DNA of 64,000 bases from Gordonia sediminis. GTDB taxonomy: Bacteria; Actinomycetota; Actinomycetes; Mycobacteriales; Mycobacteriaceae. Position numbers and translations under genes: made by a program. Below the pieces are notes generated by a model that did no database searches, was not told where the DNA came from, and saw nothing but the letters and a program-made list of their open reading frames with translations. Where the stretch lies: contig RZUM01000004.1 in the NCBI GenBank assembly GCA_004193205.1, forward strand, positions 519,601-583,600. The letters are read 5' to 3'. Positions 1-9,400 of this stretch are shown here, piece after piece (the stretch's first letter is position 1; each line of letters begins with the position of its first letter).

Positions 1-1434
1 GAAGTAAAGGTCGTGCGCCGTCGACCAGGGGTGCAGGAATCCGCCGTACAACTGGTTGTGGTCCAAGGCATGCACGAGAACGGCGGGCTGCGACCACAGT
101 CCCTGCGGCGCACGCGCAGTCCGTAGCACGATCGCGCTGCGGATCACGTCCAGATAGGTCATCTGCCATCGCTGGCTCTCGGCGTCGTAGCGCACCGACA
201 GCTCGCCCGTCGGTCCGGCGAAAAGCGTGGATGCCACGTTGCCGTCGCGGGCCGGAATCCACCGTCCGTTACGCCAGTACTGGTAGGCGGTCTTGTTCAG
301 GATGTCGCCCTTGGCGACCCGGGCGAGGCCGATCGAGCCCAGGCGCGAGTTGGGTGTTCCGAACATGTAGACGTAGTCGCCCTGCGGGACCATCGACGAC
401 ACCTGGAACTGGCTGGTCCCGAAGATGTTGTCCCACCGCACGTACGGATCCTTCGTCCAGGTCGAACCGCCGTCGTCGGAGTAGGCGAGGCCGCCGTAGT
501 TGGTCAGCCACGTGCCCGGGATCGGCCCCCAGGTGCGCACCGACATGTAGCTCATGAACTGCCGATCCCCGATGGCGAAACCCGAGGTGGGGATGGACGT
601 GAGCTCGAGGCGGTCGATGTGGCGGGACGAGATGAGCTGCGCCGCATGACAGCGGCTGTCCTGGACCATGGTGTCGATCGACATCCCGTCGGCCAGCTTC
701 TTGTCGGCGCTGAAACCCAACGCGTTGCTGCGCCAATCCCCACCGTTGGCGCCCGGCGGCTTGAAGCCCTTCCCGAAGGTGTCGCCGAAGACGATGGCGA
801 CCTGCCCGGGTTTGGACTCCCACATGATGCCGAGATCGGTACCGTTGATCTGCCAACGCTTGTCGGTGCGGCTCGTCGACCCCTTGCCGGTCAGCGACGC
901 GACATAGTCGACCTTTCCGACCTGTGCCGCCGGGAGGTTGGGCGCGACCGGAGCGACATCGACACCCGGATGAACCGCGGGCGGCCGTGGCGGCAACGGT
1001 GCCGGATTCGGGTTCGGCACCGGCACCGGAATGTCCTTGGGCGCCAGATCGAACGAGATCTTGGGGAACTCGATGCTCCCTGCGGGGCCGATCGGCTTGG
1101 GTGGATCGGTGATGTCGGGGCACGGGTCGGTGCACGGCTTCTTCGGCGGCAGCTGCGACGGAATCCGCACCGCCGGCGGCTCCGCGGATTCCGGCTCAGG
1201 TACCAAGCGGATCCGGGGATACGGCAGCGGGATACCGATGCGGTCCGGGATCAGGTCACGCGGGTCGAATGGTTTGGACTGCGGTTGGGCGGGCAGGTCT
1301 GCCTCGCAGCCCGAGCTCGGCAGCCATTGCGGTTCGGCATCGGCCGTCGCAGATGTCACGACGGAGAGCAGACCCGCAGTCAAGGCGACAGCGCACACCG
1401 CGATGGGTGCGCGGTACCCGTTGCCTGCGGCCAT
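1..1434 (-). CDS. Secreted DUF4185-domain protein (C-terminus beyond window)
   Basis: The frame is open from the ATG at 1434 to the window edge (478 codons), so the C-terminus is missing. An AAGGGG ribosome site precedes the ATG. The N-terminus is a classical signal peptide of about 33 residues ending near ATADAEP. A proline-rich linker (about residues 35-155) follows, with PPKKP and PNPNPAP-type runs. The folded part has the blocks typical of actinobacterial DUF4185 proteins: GTDLGIMWE, VFGDTFG, YSDDGGSTW and MFGTPNSR, which suggest a beta-propeller sialidase/glycosidase-like fold. It is probably an exported cell-wall or polysaccharide-acting protein; substrate unknown. The next gene upstream on the same strand is an L,D-transpeptidase. 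Confidence 0.8.
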   Translation of the reverse strand, partial: MAAGNGYRAPIAVCAVALTAGLLSVVTSATADAEPQWLPSSGCEADLPAQPQSKPFDPRDLIPDRIGIPLPYPRIRLVPEPESAEPPAVRIPSQLPPKKPCTDPCPDITDPPKPIGPAGSIEFPKISFDLAPKDIPVPVPNPNPAPLPPRPPAVHPGVDVAPVAPNLPAAQVGKVDYVASLTGKGSTSRTDKRWQINGTDLGIMWESKPGQVAIVFGDTFGKGFKPPGANGGDWRSNALGFSADKKLADGMSIDTMVQDSRCHAAQLISSRHIDRLELTSIPTSGFAIGDRQFMSYMSVRTWGPIPGTWLTNYGGLAYSDDGGSTWTKDPYVRWDNIFGTSQFQVSSMVPQGDYVYMFGTPNSRLGSIGLARVAKGDILNKTAYQYWRNGRWIPARDGNVASTLFAGPTGELSVRYDAESQRWQMTYLDVIRSAIVLRTARAPQGLWSQPAVLVHALDHNQLYGGFLHPWSTAHDLYF

Positions 1435-1503
1435 CGTCAGCCCCTTCGTCGTGTGATCACGTGGAATCTATCAGTGACGAGGTCGGGATGCCGAGAGATC
1501 AGA

Positions 1504-2718
1504 TCAGGCGTTACCTTTCGACCACTCGCTCCAGGGGATATTCCAGTCCCCCAGACCGTCCACGCCGGACAGCGTTCCGCCGGAGGTGTTCTTCACGATC
1601 ACCGGATCGCCGCGCAGCGTGTTGTGCATGACCCACAGCGCGTTGTCGGGGCTCAGATTCAGACATCCGTGGCTCGTGTTGGTGTTGCCCTGGGCCCACA
1701 CCGACCACGGGGCCGAGTGCAGGAAGATCCCGCTGTAAGACATCCGCGTCGCGTAGTCGACGGGCGTGCGGTAGCCGTTGGCTGAGTTGATCGGAACCCC
1801 GTAGGTCGAGGAGTCCATGATGATGGTGTCGTGCTTGTCCGAGATCAGGTACACGCCGTTGTCGGTCTCGTCACCCGGCTTGCCCATCGACGTGGGCATG
1901 GTGCGAATGACGTTGCCGTCAAGGTTGAACGCGACCTGCTTGGTGTTGTCATCGGCGGTGATGATCATCGAACGACCGATGCGGAAGTTCGTGCGCACGT
2001 TCTCCTGACCGAACAGACCGTCACCGAGGTTGATGCCATAGGTGTTGACCGCGACGTCGACGGTCGTACCGGTTTTCCACCAGTGCTCCGGACGCCAGCG
2101 CACCTCGGAGTCGCTGATCCAGTAGAAGGCACCCTCGGTCGGCGGGTTCGTGGTGATCCGGATGGCATCCTGGGCCGCCTTGCGGTTCGGGATCGCCTCG
2201 TCGAACTTGATCGCCACCGGCTGACCGACCCCGACCGTCTCCCCGGGCGACGGGGTCAGGTACGCCTGGGTGAGGTTGTTGGGTGCCTGCGTGGTGAACG
2301 AGACCCGCTTGGTGCTGCGGCCACCGATGCCGACCGCGTCGGCCTGCACGGTATAGGTGCGGTTGTAGCCGAGCGGCTCGGCACTGGTCCAGATGGTTCC
2401 GTCGGCCGACAGCTCCCCCTTGACCGGCGACCCGTCGGCCTTGTCGATCCGGACGTTCGTGATCGACCCCTCGCTGGCGGACACGGTGATCGGGGCGCCC
2501 GGTTGGATACCGACGGCCTGGTCGGCGAGCGGCCGGTTCCCCAACTCGGTGATCTCCACGCCCGGCTTGAGCATGTCGTCGAACAGGGTCGAGCTACCGA
2601 CCTCCGAGGAGTAGGTCGGCTCCTCCGAGCACGATGAGACCAGTGCGACGACGCCGACGAGGGCGACGATCAGGGCCGGAAGTGTGCGACGCCCGCTCCG
2701 GGTATGACCGTTGCGCAT
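1504..2718 (-). CDS. L,D-transpeptidase lipoprotein (LdtB/LdtMt2-like)
   Basis: 404 residues from the ATG at 2718, which has a GGAGG site six bases upstream; longer in-frame starts run into the tRNA region and lack such a site. It has a lipoprotein signal with lipobox LVSSC, two Ig-like domains (about residues 40-240) and a YkuD catalytic domain. The active-site block FLHSAPW...TSHGCLN carries the catalytic His and Cys. The family forms 3-3 peptide cross-links in peptidoglycan outside the membrane and is the carbapenem target in mycobacteria. Length and position near bcp-acpS-fas match M. tuberculosis LdtMt2 (Rv2518c, about 408 residues). A second paralogue lies at 3080-4306, so which one is the true orthologue needs a tree. 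Confidence 0.93.
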   Translation of the reverse strand: MRNGHTRSGRRTLPALIVALVGVVALVSSCSEEPTYSSEVGSSTLFDDMLKPGVEITELGNRPLADQAVGIQPGAPITVSASEGSITNVRIDKADGSPVKGELSADGTIWTSAEPLGYNRTYTVQADAVGIGGRSTKRVSFTTQAPNNLTQAYLTPSPGETVGVGQPVAIKFDEAIPNRKAAQDAIRITTNPPTEGAFYWISDSEVRWRPEHWWKTGTTVDVAVNTYGINLGDGLFGQENVRTNFRIGRSMIITADDNTKQVAFNLDGNVIRTMPTSMGKPGDETDNGVYLISDKHDTIIMDSSTYGVPINSANGYRTPVDYATRMSYSGIFLHSAPWSVWAQGNTNTSHGCLNLSPDNALWVMHNTLRGDPVIVKNTSGGTLSGVDGLGDWNIPWSEWSKGNA

Positions 2719-2889
2719 GATCCTCCAAATCGTGTGGTGCCGACTGTCAACCGCGCGGCCCCTGACGACGGGGACGACCAATCCCCCGTCGGATGCGGTA
2801 CTGCGGTCCAGTGTACGAGACGCCGCCCGTAATGCCCGACTTCGCGCGCCGGTCCCGCCAACGGGGCCCGACGAACTCCGGGACAAAGA

Positions 2890-2915
2890 AAACGCCCCGC
2901 GGATGCGGGGCGTTT
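2890..2915 (-). terminator. Rho-independent terminator of tRNA-Lys
   Basis: Perfect 11-bp stem (2890-2900 with 2905-2915, AAACGCCCCGC) around a 4-base loop GGAT. On the minus strand it is followed by a T-rich stretch, directly downstream of the tRNA. Confidence 0.85.
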
Positions 2916-2923
2916 GTCTTGCG

Positions 2924-2996
<73 letters not shown>

Positions 2997-3079
2997 TTGG
3001 CGAACCGAGAGGAAACATTACATGACCGGTCGCGCAGAAGTGAAATCGCCTGCTCAGGAGCGCCTCTGGCACCCTGAGC

Positions 3080-4306
3080 TCAGGCGTTGCCCTTCTTCCA
3101 CACCGACCACGGCACGTTCCAGTCGCCGAGGCCGTCGTCACCCGGAAGCGGCGGCCCGACAGTGTTTTTGGCGATGACGATGTCGCCGCGCAGTGCGGTG
3201 TTCAGGAACCACTCGGCATTGGCGGGGCTCACATTCAGGCATCCGTTGCTGACATCGTCATACCCCTGGTCACCCAGCGACCACGGCGCGGAGTGGACGT
3301 AGATGCCGCTGAACGAGATACGGGTCGCGTCGTAGACCGTCTCGCGGTATCCGCCCGGTGAACTGACCGGCACACCGTAGGTCGAGGAGTCCATGATCAC
3401 ACTCGGCTCCCGTTCGGCGACGATGTAGATGCCGTTGTTGGTGGGGGTGGAGTCCTTACCCATCGAGGTCGGCATCGTCTTGACGACCTTGTCGTCGACC
3501 GAGACGGTGATCTCATGGGTCGAGTCGTCGGCGACCGCCACGAGGCTGCGTCCCACACGGAAGTTCGTGGTGAGGTCGTTGTCGCCGAAAACGCCGTCGC
3601 CGAGGTCGATACCCTTCGTCTTCACCTCGACGTGGACGGTGGTTCCCGGCTTCCAGAAGTGCTCGGGTCGCCACCGCAGCATGTTGTCGTTGAGCCAGTA
3701 GAAGGCTCCCTCGACCGGCGGATTGGTCGTCACCGCGATCGCGTTCTGTACGTTGCGCTTGTTCGCGATCGGAGTGTCGAAATTGATCGCGACGGGCTGT
3801 CCGATCCCGACCATCTCCCCGTCGGAGGTCACGCTCGACGCGAAGGCGAGCGAGTCGGCCGAAGCGGTGGAGAACGCGATCTTGCGTGCGCCGGCTCCGT
3901 CGACACCGCGCGCGGTGGCGGTGAGCGTGTAGTCGGCCCCGTAGTCGAGCGCATCCGACGAGACCCAACTCGAACCGTCCACCGACGTATTCCCGGCCAC
4001 CGGACCCTCCGGTCCGGTCACCACCACCGACGACAGACTGCCCTTGTGCGCGGTCACGGTGATGGGCGCACCCGGCATCACACCGACGGCGTGGTCACTC
4101 ATGGGCGTCGAGCCCCAACCGGTCACCGAGATGGTGGGCTGGGCGAGGACATCCAGGCTTTCCGCGTTGGTGACGGTGTCGGGGTAGGTCGGCGCCGACG
4201 AACAGCCGGCCAGCGCCGACACCGTCAATCCGACGGCCACCGCCGTCACGAGGCCGGCGCGTCGCCGACGGGTGTTGCTTTCCTCAGAGGGACGAACAGT
4301 ACTCAA
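3080..4306 (-). CDS. L,D-transpeptidase lipoprotein, second paralogue with SNGC active-site motif
   Basis: 408 residues from a TTG start at 4306 whose bases overlap the stop codon of the DUF3618 gene, so the two are probably translationally coupled. Lipobox LAGC, Ig-like domains and a YkuD domain follow the same plan as the gene at 1504-2718. The catalytic region reads IYVHSAPW and then SNGCLN: the usual SHGC histidine is replaced by Asn (codon AAC), while the nucleophile Cys and the upstream HS pair remain. The family builds 3-3 cross-links in peptidoglycan. The substitution could alter substrate or beta-lactam handling; it is seen directly, its effect is inference. Coupling to DUF3618 matches the Rv2518c-Rv2520c order. 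Confidence 0.92.
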   Translation of the reverse strand: MSTVRPSEESNTRRRRAGLVTAVAVGLTVSALAGCSSAPTYPDTVTNAESLDVLAQPTISVTGWGSTPMSDHAVGVMPGAPITVTAHKGSLSSVVVTGPEGPVAGNTSVDGSSWVSSDALDYGADYTLTATARGVDGAGARKIAFSTASADSLAFASSVTSDGEMVGIGQPVAINFDTPIANKRNVQNAIAVTTNPPVEGAFYWLNDNMLRWRPEHFWKPGTTVHVEVKTKGIDLGDGVFGDNDLTTNFRVGRSLVAVADDSTHEITVSVDDKVVKTMPTSMGKDSTPTNNGIYIVAEREPSVIMDSSTYGVPVSSPGGYRETVYDATRISFSGIYVHSAPWSLGDQGYDDVSNGCLNVSPANAEWFLNTALRGDIVIAKNTVGPPLPGDDGLGDWNVPWSVWKKGNA

Positions 4307-4524
4307 TGAGTGATCTTCCGTACGACGATGACCATGACGATCACTCCGACGCCCGCGAGACCGAACTTGACCGCCGGGGTGTTGAGGGTGGCGACCACCT
4401 TGGTCTTCAGGTCGTCGGCCAAGCGCTGCGGGCTCGTCCGCTCGGCCAGAGCATCGAGCGTCTTGGCCAGGTCCTCGCGTGCCTGTGCGATCTCCTGCTC
4501 GATACGTTCGGTATCCCCGGCCAC
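4303..4524 (-). CDS. Small DUF3618 membrane protein
   Basis: 73 residues from a GTG at 4524 preceded by GGGAGGAAC; the much longer upstream frame has no such site and is low-complexity. The amphipathic helix starting AGDTERIEQEIAQAREDLAK, the DALAERTSP block and a single C-terminal transmembrane segment (about residues 50-70) ending in VRKITH are the hallmarks of the DUF3618 family (M. tuberculosis Rv2520c). The role is unknown; it is probably an inner-membrane protein with a cytoplasmic coiled region. Its stop overlaps the TTG start of the downstream L,D-transpeptidase, and it is divergent from bcp. Confidence 0.85.
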   Translation of the reverse strand: MAGDTERIEQEIAQAREDLAKTLDALAERTSPQRLADDLKTKVVATLNTPAVKFGLAGVGVIVMVIVVRKITH

Positions 4525-4768
4525 GTTGTTCCTCCCAGAGTTCGACGGCGGAGTGGTCGGCGGCGTCGGAGCGGTCGGCTCACCGGTTGCCAACCCACCC
4601 CGTTCTGACGCGCGCACCCGACCGTTCGAGACTACGGCATCACCGGGTATTCCTCGTGATCTGCTGCGCGTCGCGTCATTCCGACGGCGTCTGCAAAACG
4701 CGCATATCCGGCCCCGCCGGCCCACCGGTCCGGGCCGGTCGTTGCATCGATCGACTAGCCTGACGACT

Positions 4769-5242
4769 ATGTCACCCAGCACGCGGTTGTCCGTCGGCGA
4801 CCAAGCCCCCGCATTCACGCTCCCCGATGCGCAGGACAAGCCGGTTTCACTCGCCGATTATGCGGGCCGGAAGGTGATCGTCTACTTCTACCCCGCCGCC
4901 GCGACGCCGGGCTGCACCAAGCAGGCGTGTGATTTCCGTGACAATCTGTCCGACCTGAACGAGGCCGGCATCGATGTGCTCGGGATCTCGCCGGACAAGC
5001 CCGCCAAGCTCGCGAAGTTCATCGAGAAGGAGGGACTCACCTTCCCGCTGCTGTCGGATCCGGACAAGACCGTCCTCACCGAGTGGGGCACGTTCGGCGA
5101 GAAGAAGATGTACGGCAAGACGGTCACCGGCGTGATCCGATCCACCTTCCTGGTCGACGAGGACGGCACCATCGAGGTGGCGCAGTACAACGTCCGAGCC
5201 ACCGGCCACGTCGCCAAACTCCGGCGCGACCTGTCGGTCTGA
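4769..5242 (+). CDS. bcp: Thiol peroxidase of the BCP/PrxQ family
   Basis: 157 residues from the ATG at 4769. The peroxidatic cysteine is in TPGCT, with the resolving cysteine five residues later in KQACDF, the 1-Cys/2-Cys arrangement of atypical PrxQ enzymes. The AhpC/TSA fold blocks GDQAPAFTL, YFYP and LSDPDK are present. It reduces hydrogen and organic peroxides in the cytoplasm using thioredoxin-type donors. It is divergent from the DUF3618-ldt pair and upstream of a TetR gene on the same strand, matching the place of Rv2521 in mycobacteria. Confidence 0.95.
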   Translation: MSPSTRLSVGDQAPAFTLPDAQDKPVSLADYAGRKVIVYFYPAAATPGCTKQACDFRDNLSDLNEAGIDVLGISPDKPAKLAKFIEKEGLTFPLLSDPDKTVLTEWGTFGEKKMYGKTVTGVIRSTFLVDEDGTIEVAQYNVRATGHVAKLRRDLSV

Positions 5243-5266
5243 TCTTCCGGACGGACCCGACGACAC

Positions 5267-5899
5267 ATGTCCGCACCACTGGCCGAGCCGCTGGTCCCGC
5301 GCAAGCGGCCCACTCAGGAGCGCAGCAAGAAGAAGTTCTCTGCGATGCTGGCGGCGGCCCGTGACCTGCTGACCGAGGTCGGTTTCGAGTCGCTCACCTG
5401 CGAGGAGATCGCCTCGCGCGCCGAGGTTCCCATCGGGACCCTCTACCAGTACTTCGCCAACAAGTACGTCATCGTGTGTGAGCTCGATCGCCAGGACACC
5501 GTCGATGTCCGTGAGGAACTCGCCGCCTTCTCCACCGAGATCCCGTCACTGGACTGGCCACATCTGCTCGAGAAGTTCCTCGATCACCTCGCGGCGCTGT
5601 GGCGCGACGACCCGTCGCGCCGGGCCGTGTGGCTGGCGGTCCAATCCACGCCGGCCACGCGGGCAACCGCGGCGCAGAACGAGAAGGTGCTCGCCGACCA
5701 GGTGTCCCGCATCCTTGCGCCGCTCACCCCGACCCAGCGTTCGCGCCGCGACATGATGTCACAGGTGCTCGTCCACACCGCGTATTCGGTGCTCAGCTTC
5801 TCCGTGCAGGACGGCCACGATCACGAGCAGACCGTAAAGGAGCTGAAACGGATGCTGGCCGGCTATCTACTCCTCGAGGAGACCACCGCCGAGGACTGA
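5267..5899 (+). CDS. TetR/AcrR-family transcriptional regulator
   Basis: 210 residues. The N-terminal HTH (about residues 17-63) reads KKFSAMLAAARDLL...EEIASRAEVPIGTLYQYFANK, a standard TetR helix-turn-helix with the GTLYQYF recognition helix. The C-terminal part is the helical ligand-binding domain. It lies 24 bases after bcp and may be co-transcribed; a strong terminator at 6012-6053 ends the unit. It does not look like FasR, the known mycobacterial TetR activator of fas, so its target is open. The ATG at 5267 has only a weak ribosome site. Confidence 0.9.
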   Translation: MSAPLAEPLVPRKRPTQERSKKKFSAMLAAARDLLTEVGFESLTCEEIASRAEVPIGTLYQYFANKYVIVCELDRQDTVDVREELAAFSTEIPSLDWPHLLEKFLDHLAALWRDDPSRRAVWLAVQSTPATRATAAQNEKVLADQVSRILAPLTPTQRSRRDMMSQVLVHTAYSVLSFSVQDGHDHEQTVKELKRMLAGYLLLEETTAED

Positions 5900-6011
5900 C
5901 TCCCCAGCGTGCTCGGGCGAGCGGGGGCGAGTGCTCAGGCGAGCGGGGCGAGTTCGAAGACCGGATGCTGCTCGGACATGCCCCGATCATGGGCTCGCCG
6001 CCACCGAGACG

Positions 6012-6053
6012 ACAACACCCGCACCAGGGGCCGAACCCTGGTGCGGGTGTTGT
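6012..6053 (+). terminator. Strong intrinsic terminator between tetR and acpS
   Basis: 18-bp perfect stem (6012-6029 with 6036-6053) and 6-base loop, followed by TTTT on the plus strand. It ends the bcp-tetR unit and could also block read-through from the convergent fas-acpS operon. Confidence 0.85.
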
Positions 6054-6066
6054 TTTCGAACGAAAC

Positions 6067-6459
6067 TCAGACGCCCTCGAGGATGGCCACGGCTGCGGCC
6101 ATGTCCCCGTCGTGCGTCAGCGAGACGTGTACCCGGGTCTCCTTGAGGTGCTCGCCGATCTCACCGGAGAGCCGGATCGCCGGTCGGCCCCAGTTGTCGG
6201 TGACCACCTCGATGTCGCTGTGGCGAATGAGCGGCAGCAGCGGTGATCGCGAGAATCGGCTGACCGACCACGCCTTCACCACGGCTTCCTTCGCAGCCCA
6301 CCGCGCGGCTAGATGGCGCGCCTCGTCTCCGGTGCCGGCCGCCGCGTCACGACGCTCGCGGACCGTGAACCGGTCTCCGAACGTCGTGCCCGGCTGCTTC
6401 AACTGCTCACCGAATTCCGGGACCGACACGATGTCGATTCCGACTCCGAGCACATTCAT
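6067..6459 (-). CDS. acpS: Holo-[acyl-carrier-protein] synthase
   Basis: 130 residues from the ATG at 6459, the same length as M. tuberculosis AcpS (Rv2523c). The family blocks are VGVGIDIVSVPEF (Mg-binding Asp), LAARWAAKEAVVKA (catalytic Glu in the WAAKEA motif) and HVSLTHDGDMAAAV. It transfers 4'-phosphopantetheine from CoA to the ACP domain of FAS-I. An alternative GTG at 6483 overlaps the fas stop. It directly follows fas, so enzyme and substrate are made from one transcript. Confidence 0.95.
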   Translation of the reverse strand: MNVLGVGIDIVSVPEFGEQLKQPGTTFGDRFTVRERRDAAAGTGDEARHLAARWAAKEAVVKAWSVSRFSRSPLLPLIRHSDIEVVTDNWGRPAIRLSGEIGEHLKETRVHVSLTHDGDMAAAVAILEGV

Positions 6460-6479
6460 TGCCGCATCCGCCTCCGGCT

Positions 6480-9400
6480 TCACTCTGCCCCACCAACGTT
6501 GACGCGAGCGTAGCTGCCGTCGGCGGCCAGGCGAACAGCGGGGTCGAGCAACACGTCGGCCTCGGCGTCGTGCTCGTCGACCGCAGCGTCGAATCGACGG
6601 TTCGGCGGGCGCTTGTAGGCCGGCTCGACACCGCACATCGCCTCGAGCAGACGCTGGCTGCCCTTGCGGGCCCGCTCCGCCGACGCCCGGCGGTACTCCT
6701 CGGCCTGCTCCGGATCGAGCGTCGCCACGAAGGCTTCCGGATGGACGACCGCGATCAGGCCGGACACGTGACCGAATCCGAGGCTGGTCAGCAGACCCGC
6801 CTTGAGCGGGAACCGCTCGCCGAGATTCAGCGTCTCGCGTGCCCACACCAGGTGCGGGTACTCCCGCATCTGCTCGTCGACACAGTCCAGGCTGCGGTTC
6901 GGCGGGATGACGCCGTCGCGGAGCAGCTGGCACAGGCCGATCAGCTGGAAGGCGGCGGCGCCGCCCTTGGCGTGACCGGTCAGCGACTTCTGCGACACCA
7001 CGAACATCGGTGCACCGTCGGTCCGACCGATCGCCGAGGCGAGCCGCTCGTGCAGCTCGGACTCGTTGGGGTCGTTGGCCCGCGTGGAGGTGTCGTGCTT
7101 GGAGATCACCGCGACATCGTCGGCGGAGACACCCAGCGCGCTCAGCGCGCACGCCAGCGGCGAGGAAGCCGCACCGCGAGCGGCACCCAGCGCACCCAGA
7201 CCCGGAGCCGGGATGGAGGTGTGCACACCGTCGCCGAAGCTCTGCGCCCAGGCGACCACGCCGAGGACCGGCAGACCCATCTGGGCCGCGACGTCACCAC
7301 GGGCCAGCAGGATCGTTCCACCACCCGCGGACTCGACGAATCCGCCGCGACGACGGTCGTTGGCCCGCGAGAACCGGCGATCCTCGATGCCGCGCGCGGT
7401 CATCTTCGCCGACTCCGCGGTCGCATTCATGTCGCCGAATCCGACAATGCCCTCGATGCCGAGATCGTCGAAGCCACCGGCCACCGCGAACAGTGCCTTG
7501 CCGAGGCGGATCTTGTCGACTCCCTCCTCGACCGAGACGGCGGCCGTCGCACACGCGGCGACCGGGTGGATCATCGCGCCGTAGCTACCGACATACGACT
7601 GGACCACGTGGGCCGCAACGATGTTCGGCAGGGCCTCCTGCAGGATGTCGTTGGCCTTCGACTCGCCGAGCAGCGTGTTGATGTAGAGCTCGCGCATCGA
7701 CATCATGCCGCCCATACCGGTGCCCTGGGTGTTGGCCACCAGACCGGGGTGCACCCACCGCATCAGTTCCGACGGGGTGAAGCCCGACGTCAGGAAGGCA
7801 TCGACGGTCGCCACCAGATTCCACAGGGCCACCCGGTCGATCGACTCGGCCATGTCGGGCGAGACGCCCCAGCGGGTCGGGTCGAAACCGGTCGGGATCT
7901 GACCGCCGACGGTACGGCTCAGCGAGAACTGGCGTGGTACACGGATTTCCGTGCCGGCCAGGCGGGTGACCTGCCAGTCGCCGGTCTCCGCGTTCTCCGC
8001 GACGCGGGTCTTCTCCGGGTTCGCCGCGGCGAATGCCCGGGCCTCGGCCTCGGAGCTCACCGTGAAGGTGAGGTCCTCGTCGAGGAAGACCGACGTGAGC
8101 AGCGGCGAGGTGTTGTCCACCATCGCACCCTCGTCCGCGTAACGGCGGATACCGCAGCGGGACACGACCTCGTCGTGGTAGCGCTCGGCGATGTCGCTCT
8201 CCGCCACCGGATCACCGGATTCGGTGTCGTACCAGCCCGGCTTGGGCGCGTCGTCCCAATGGATCAGACCGGTGTTCCACGCGAGCTCGACGACGCCTGC
8301 CGCCGAGAGCTTCTCGTTGACCTCCATCTCGAAGCGGGTGCGCGACGAACCGTACGGTCCGAGCTCACCTGCACCGACGATGACGACCAGATCCTCCGGA
8401 CGGGCGTCGATCGTCGGCCACTGCGGGGTCAGACCCTTGGGCGCACGAGCCGGGGCCGGCAGCGCCGGCACGGTGGCGACCTCGACGTCGGCGGCCTCGG
8501 CCTCTGCCGACTCGGCCGCGGCCGAGGACAGCGCCTTCAGGTCGATCGACGGATCGAGTCCACCGGTGAAGTCGCCCAGGACCGGCTTGGTCCGTGCGTC
8601 CTCACGCTGCTCCGGGGTGCACAGGCCGAGCAGGTTGGCGGCCATCTCGTCGGTGCTCCAGGTGCGGACACCGGCGGCCTCCACCGCGGTCACCATGACG
8701 TCGTTGTGGCCCATCAGACCGGTACCGCGAACCCAGCCGATGAGGGCGTGGGCCAGCGTCGTCTTCTGATTCCACGAGTCCTCCGCCGACCAGCGGGTGA
8801 CCAGGGCGTCGAGGGCGGCCTTGCTCTCGCCGTAGGCGCCGTCGCCGCCGAACATGCCGCGGTTCGGGGAACCGGGCAGCACCACGTGGACGCGGGCCGC
8901 GATGTCATGGTCCGCGCGCAGGTCGGCCAGTCCGGCGATCAGCCGTTCGACCGACCAGAGCAGCACCTTCATCTCGAGCTCGGCGCGACCACCGGCGTCG
9001 GTGAGGTCACCGGCCACCCGCGGCGCCGCGAACGGGAACAGCATGGTGGGCTTCATCGCCGGCTTGACGACCGCCGTGGTGCCACCCAGGTTCTCGGTCT
9101 GTTCGGAACCGACCCATTCCACCAGGTCGTCGACGTCGGTGTAGGAGGCCATGTTCGCCGGGGCCACCCACAGCGCGGCCTCGTGACGGGCGTTCTCGCG
9201 GTAGAGCTTCTTGTAGAAGGCGAGCTTGTCGGAGCTCAGCTTCGAGGTCGTCGCGACGACGGTGGCACCGCCGGCCAGCAGGCCCGCGATGACGCCCGAG
9301 GCGATCGACCCCTTGCCGGCACCCGTCACGACCGCGATCTCGTCGGCCCACTGGCCGACACCCGGCTGTTCCGCCGCCTGCGCGATGGACCCGAAGATCG

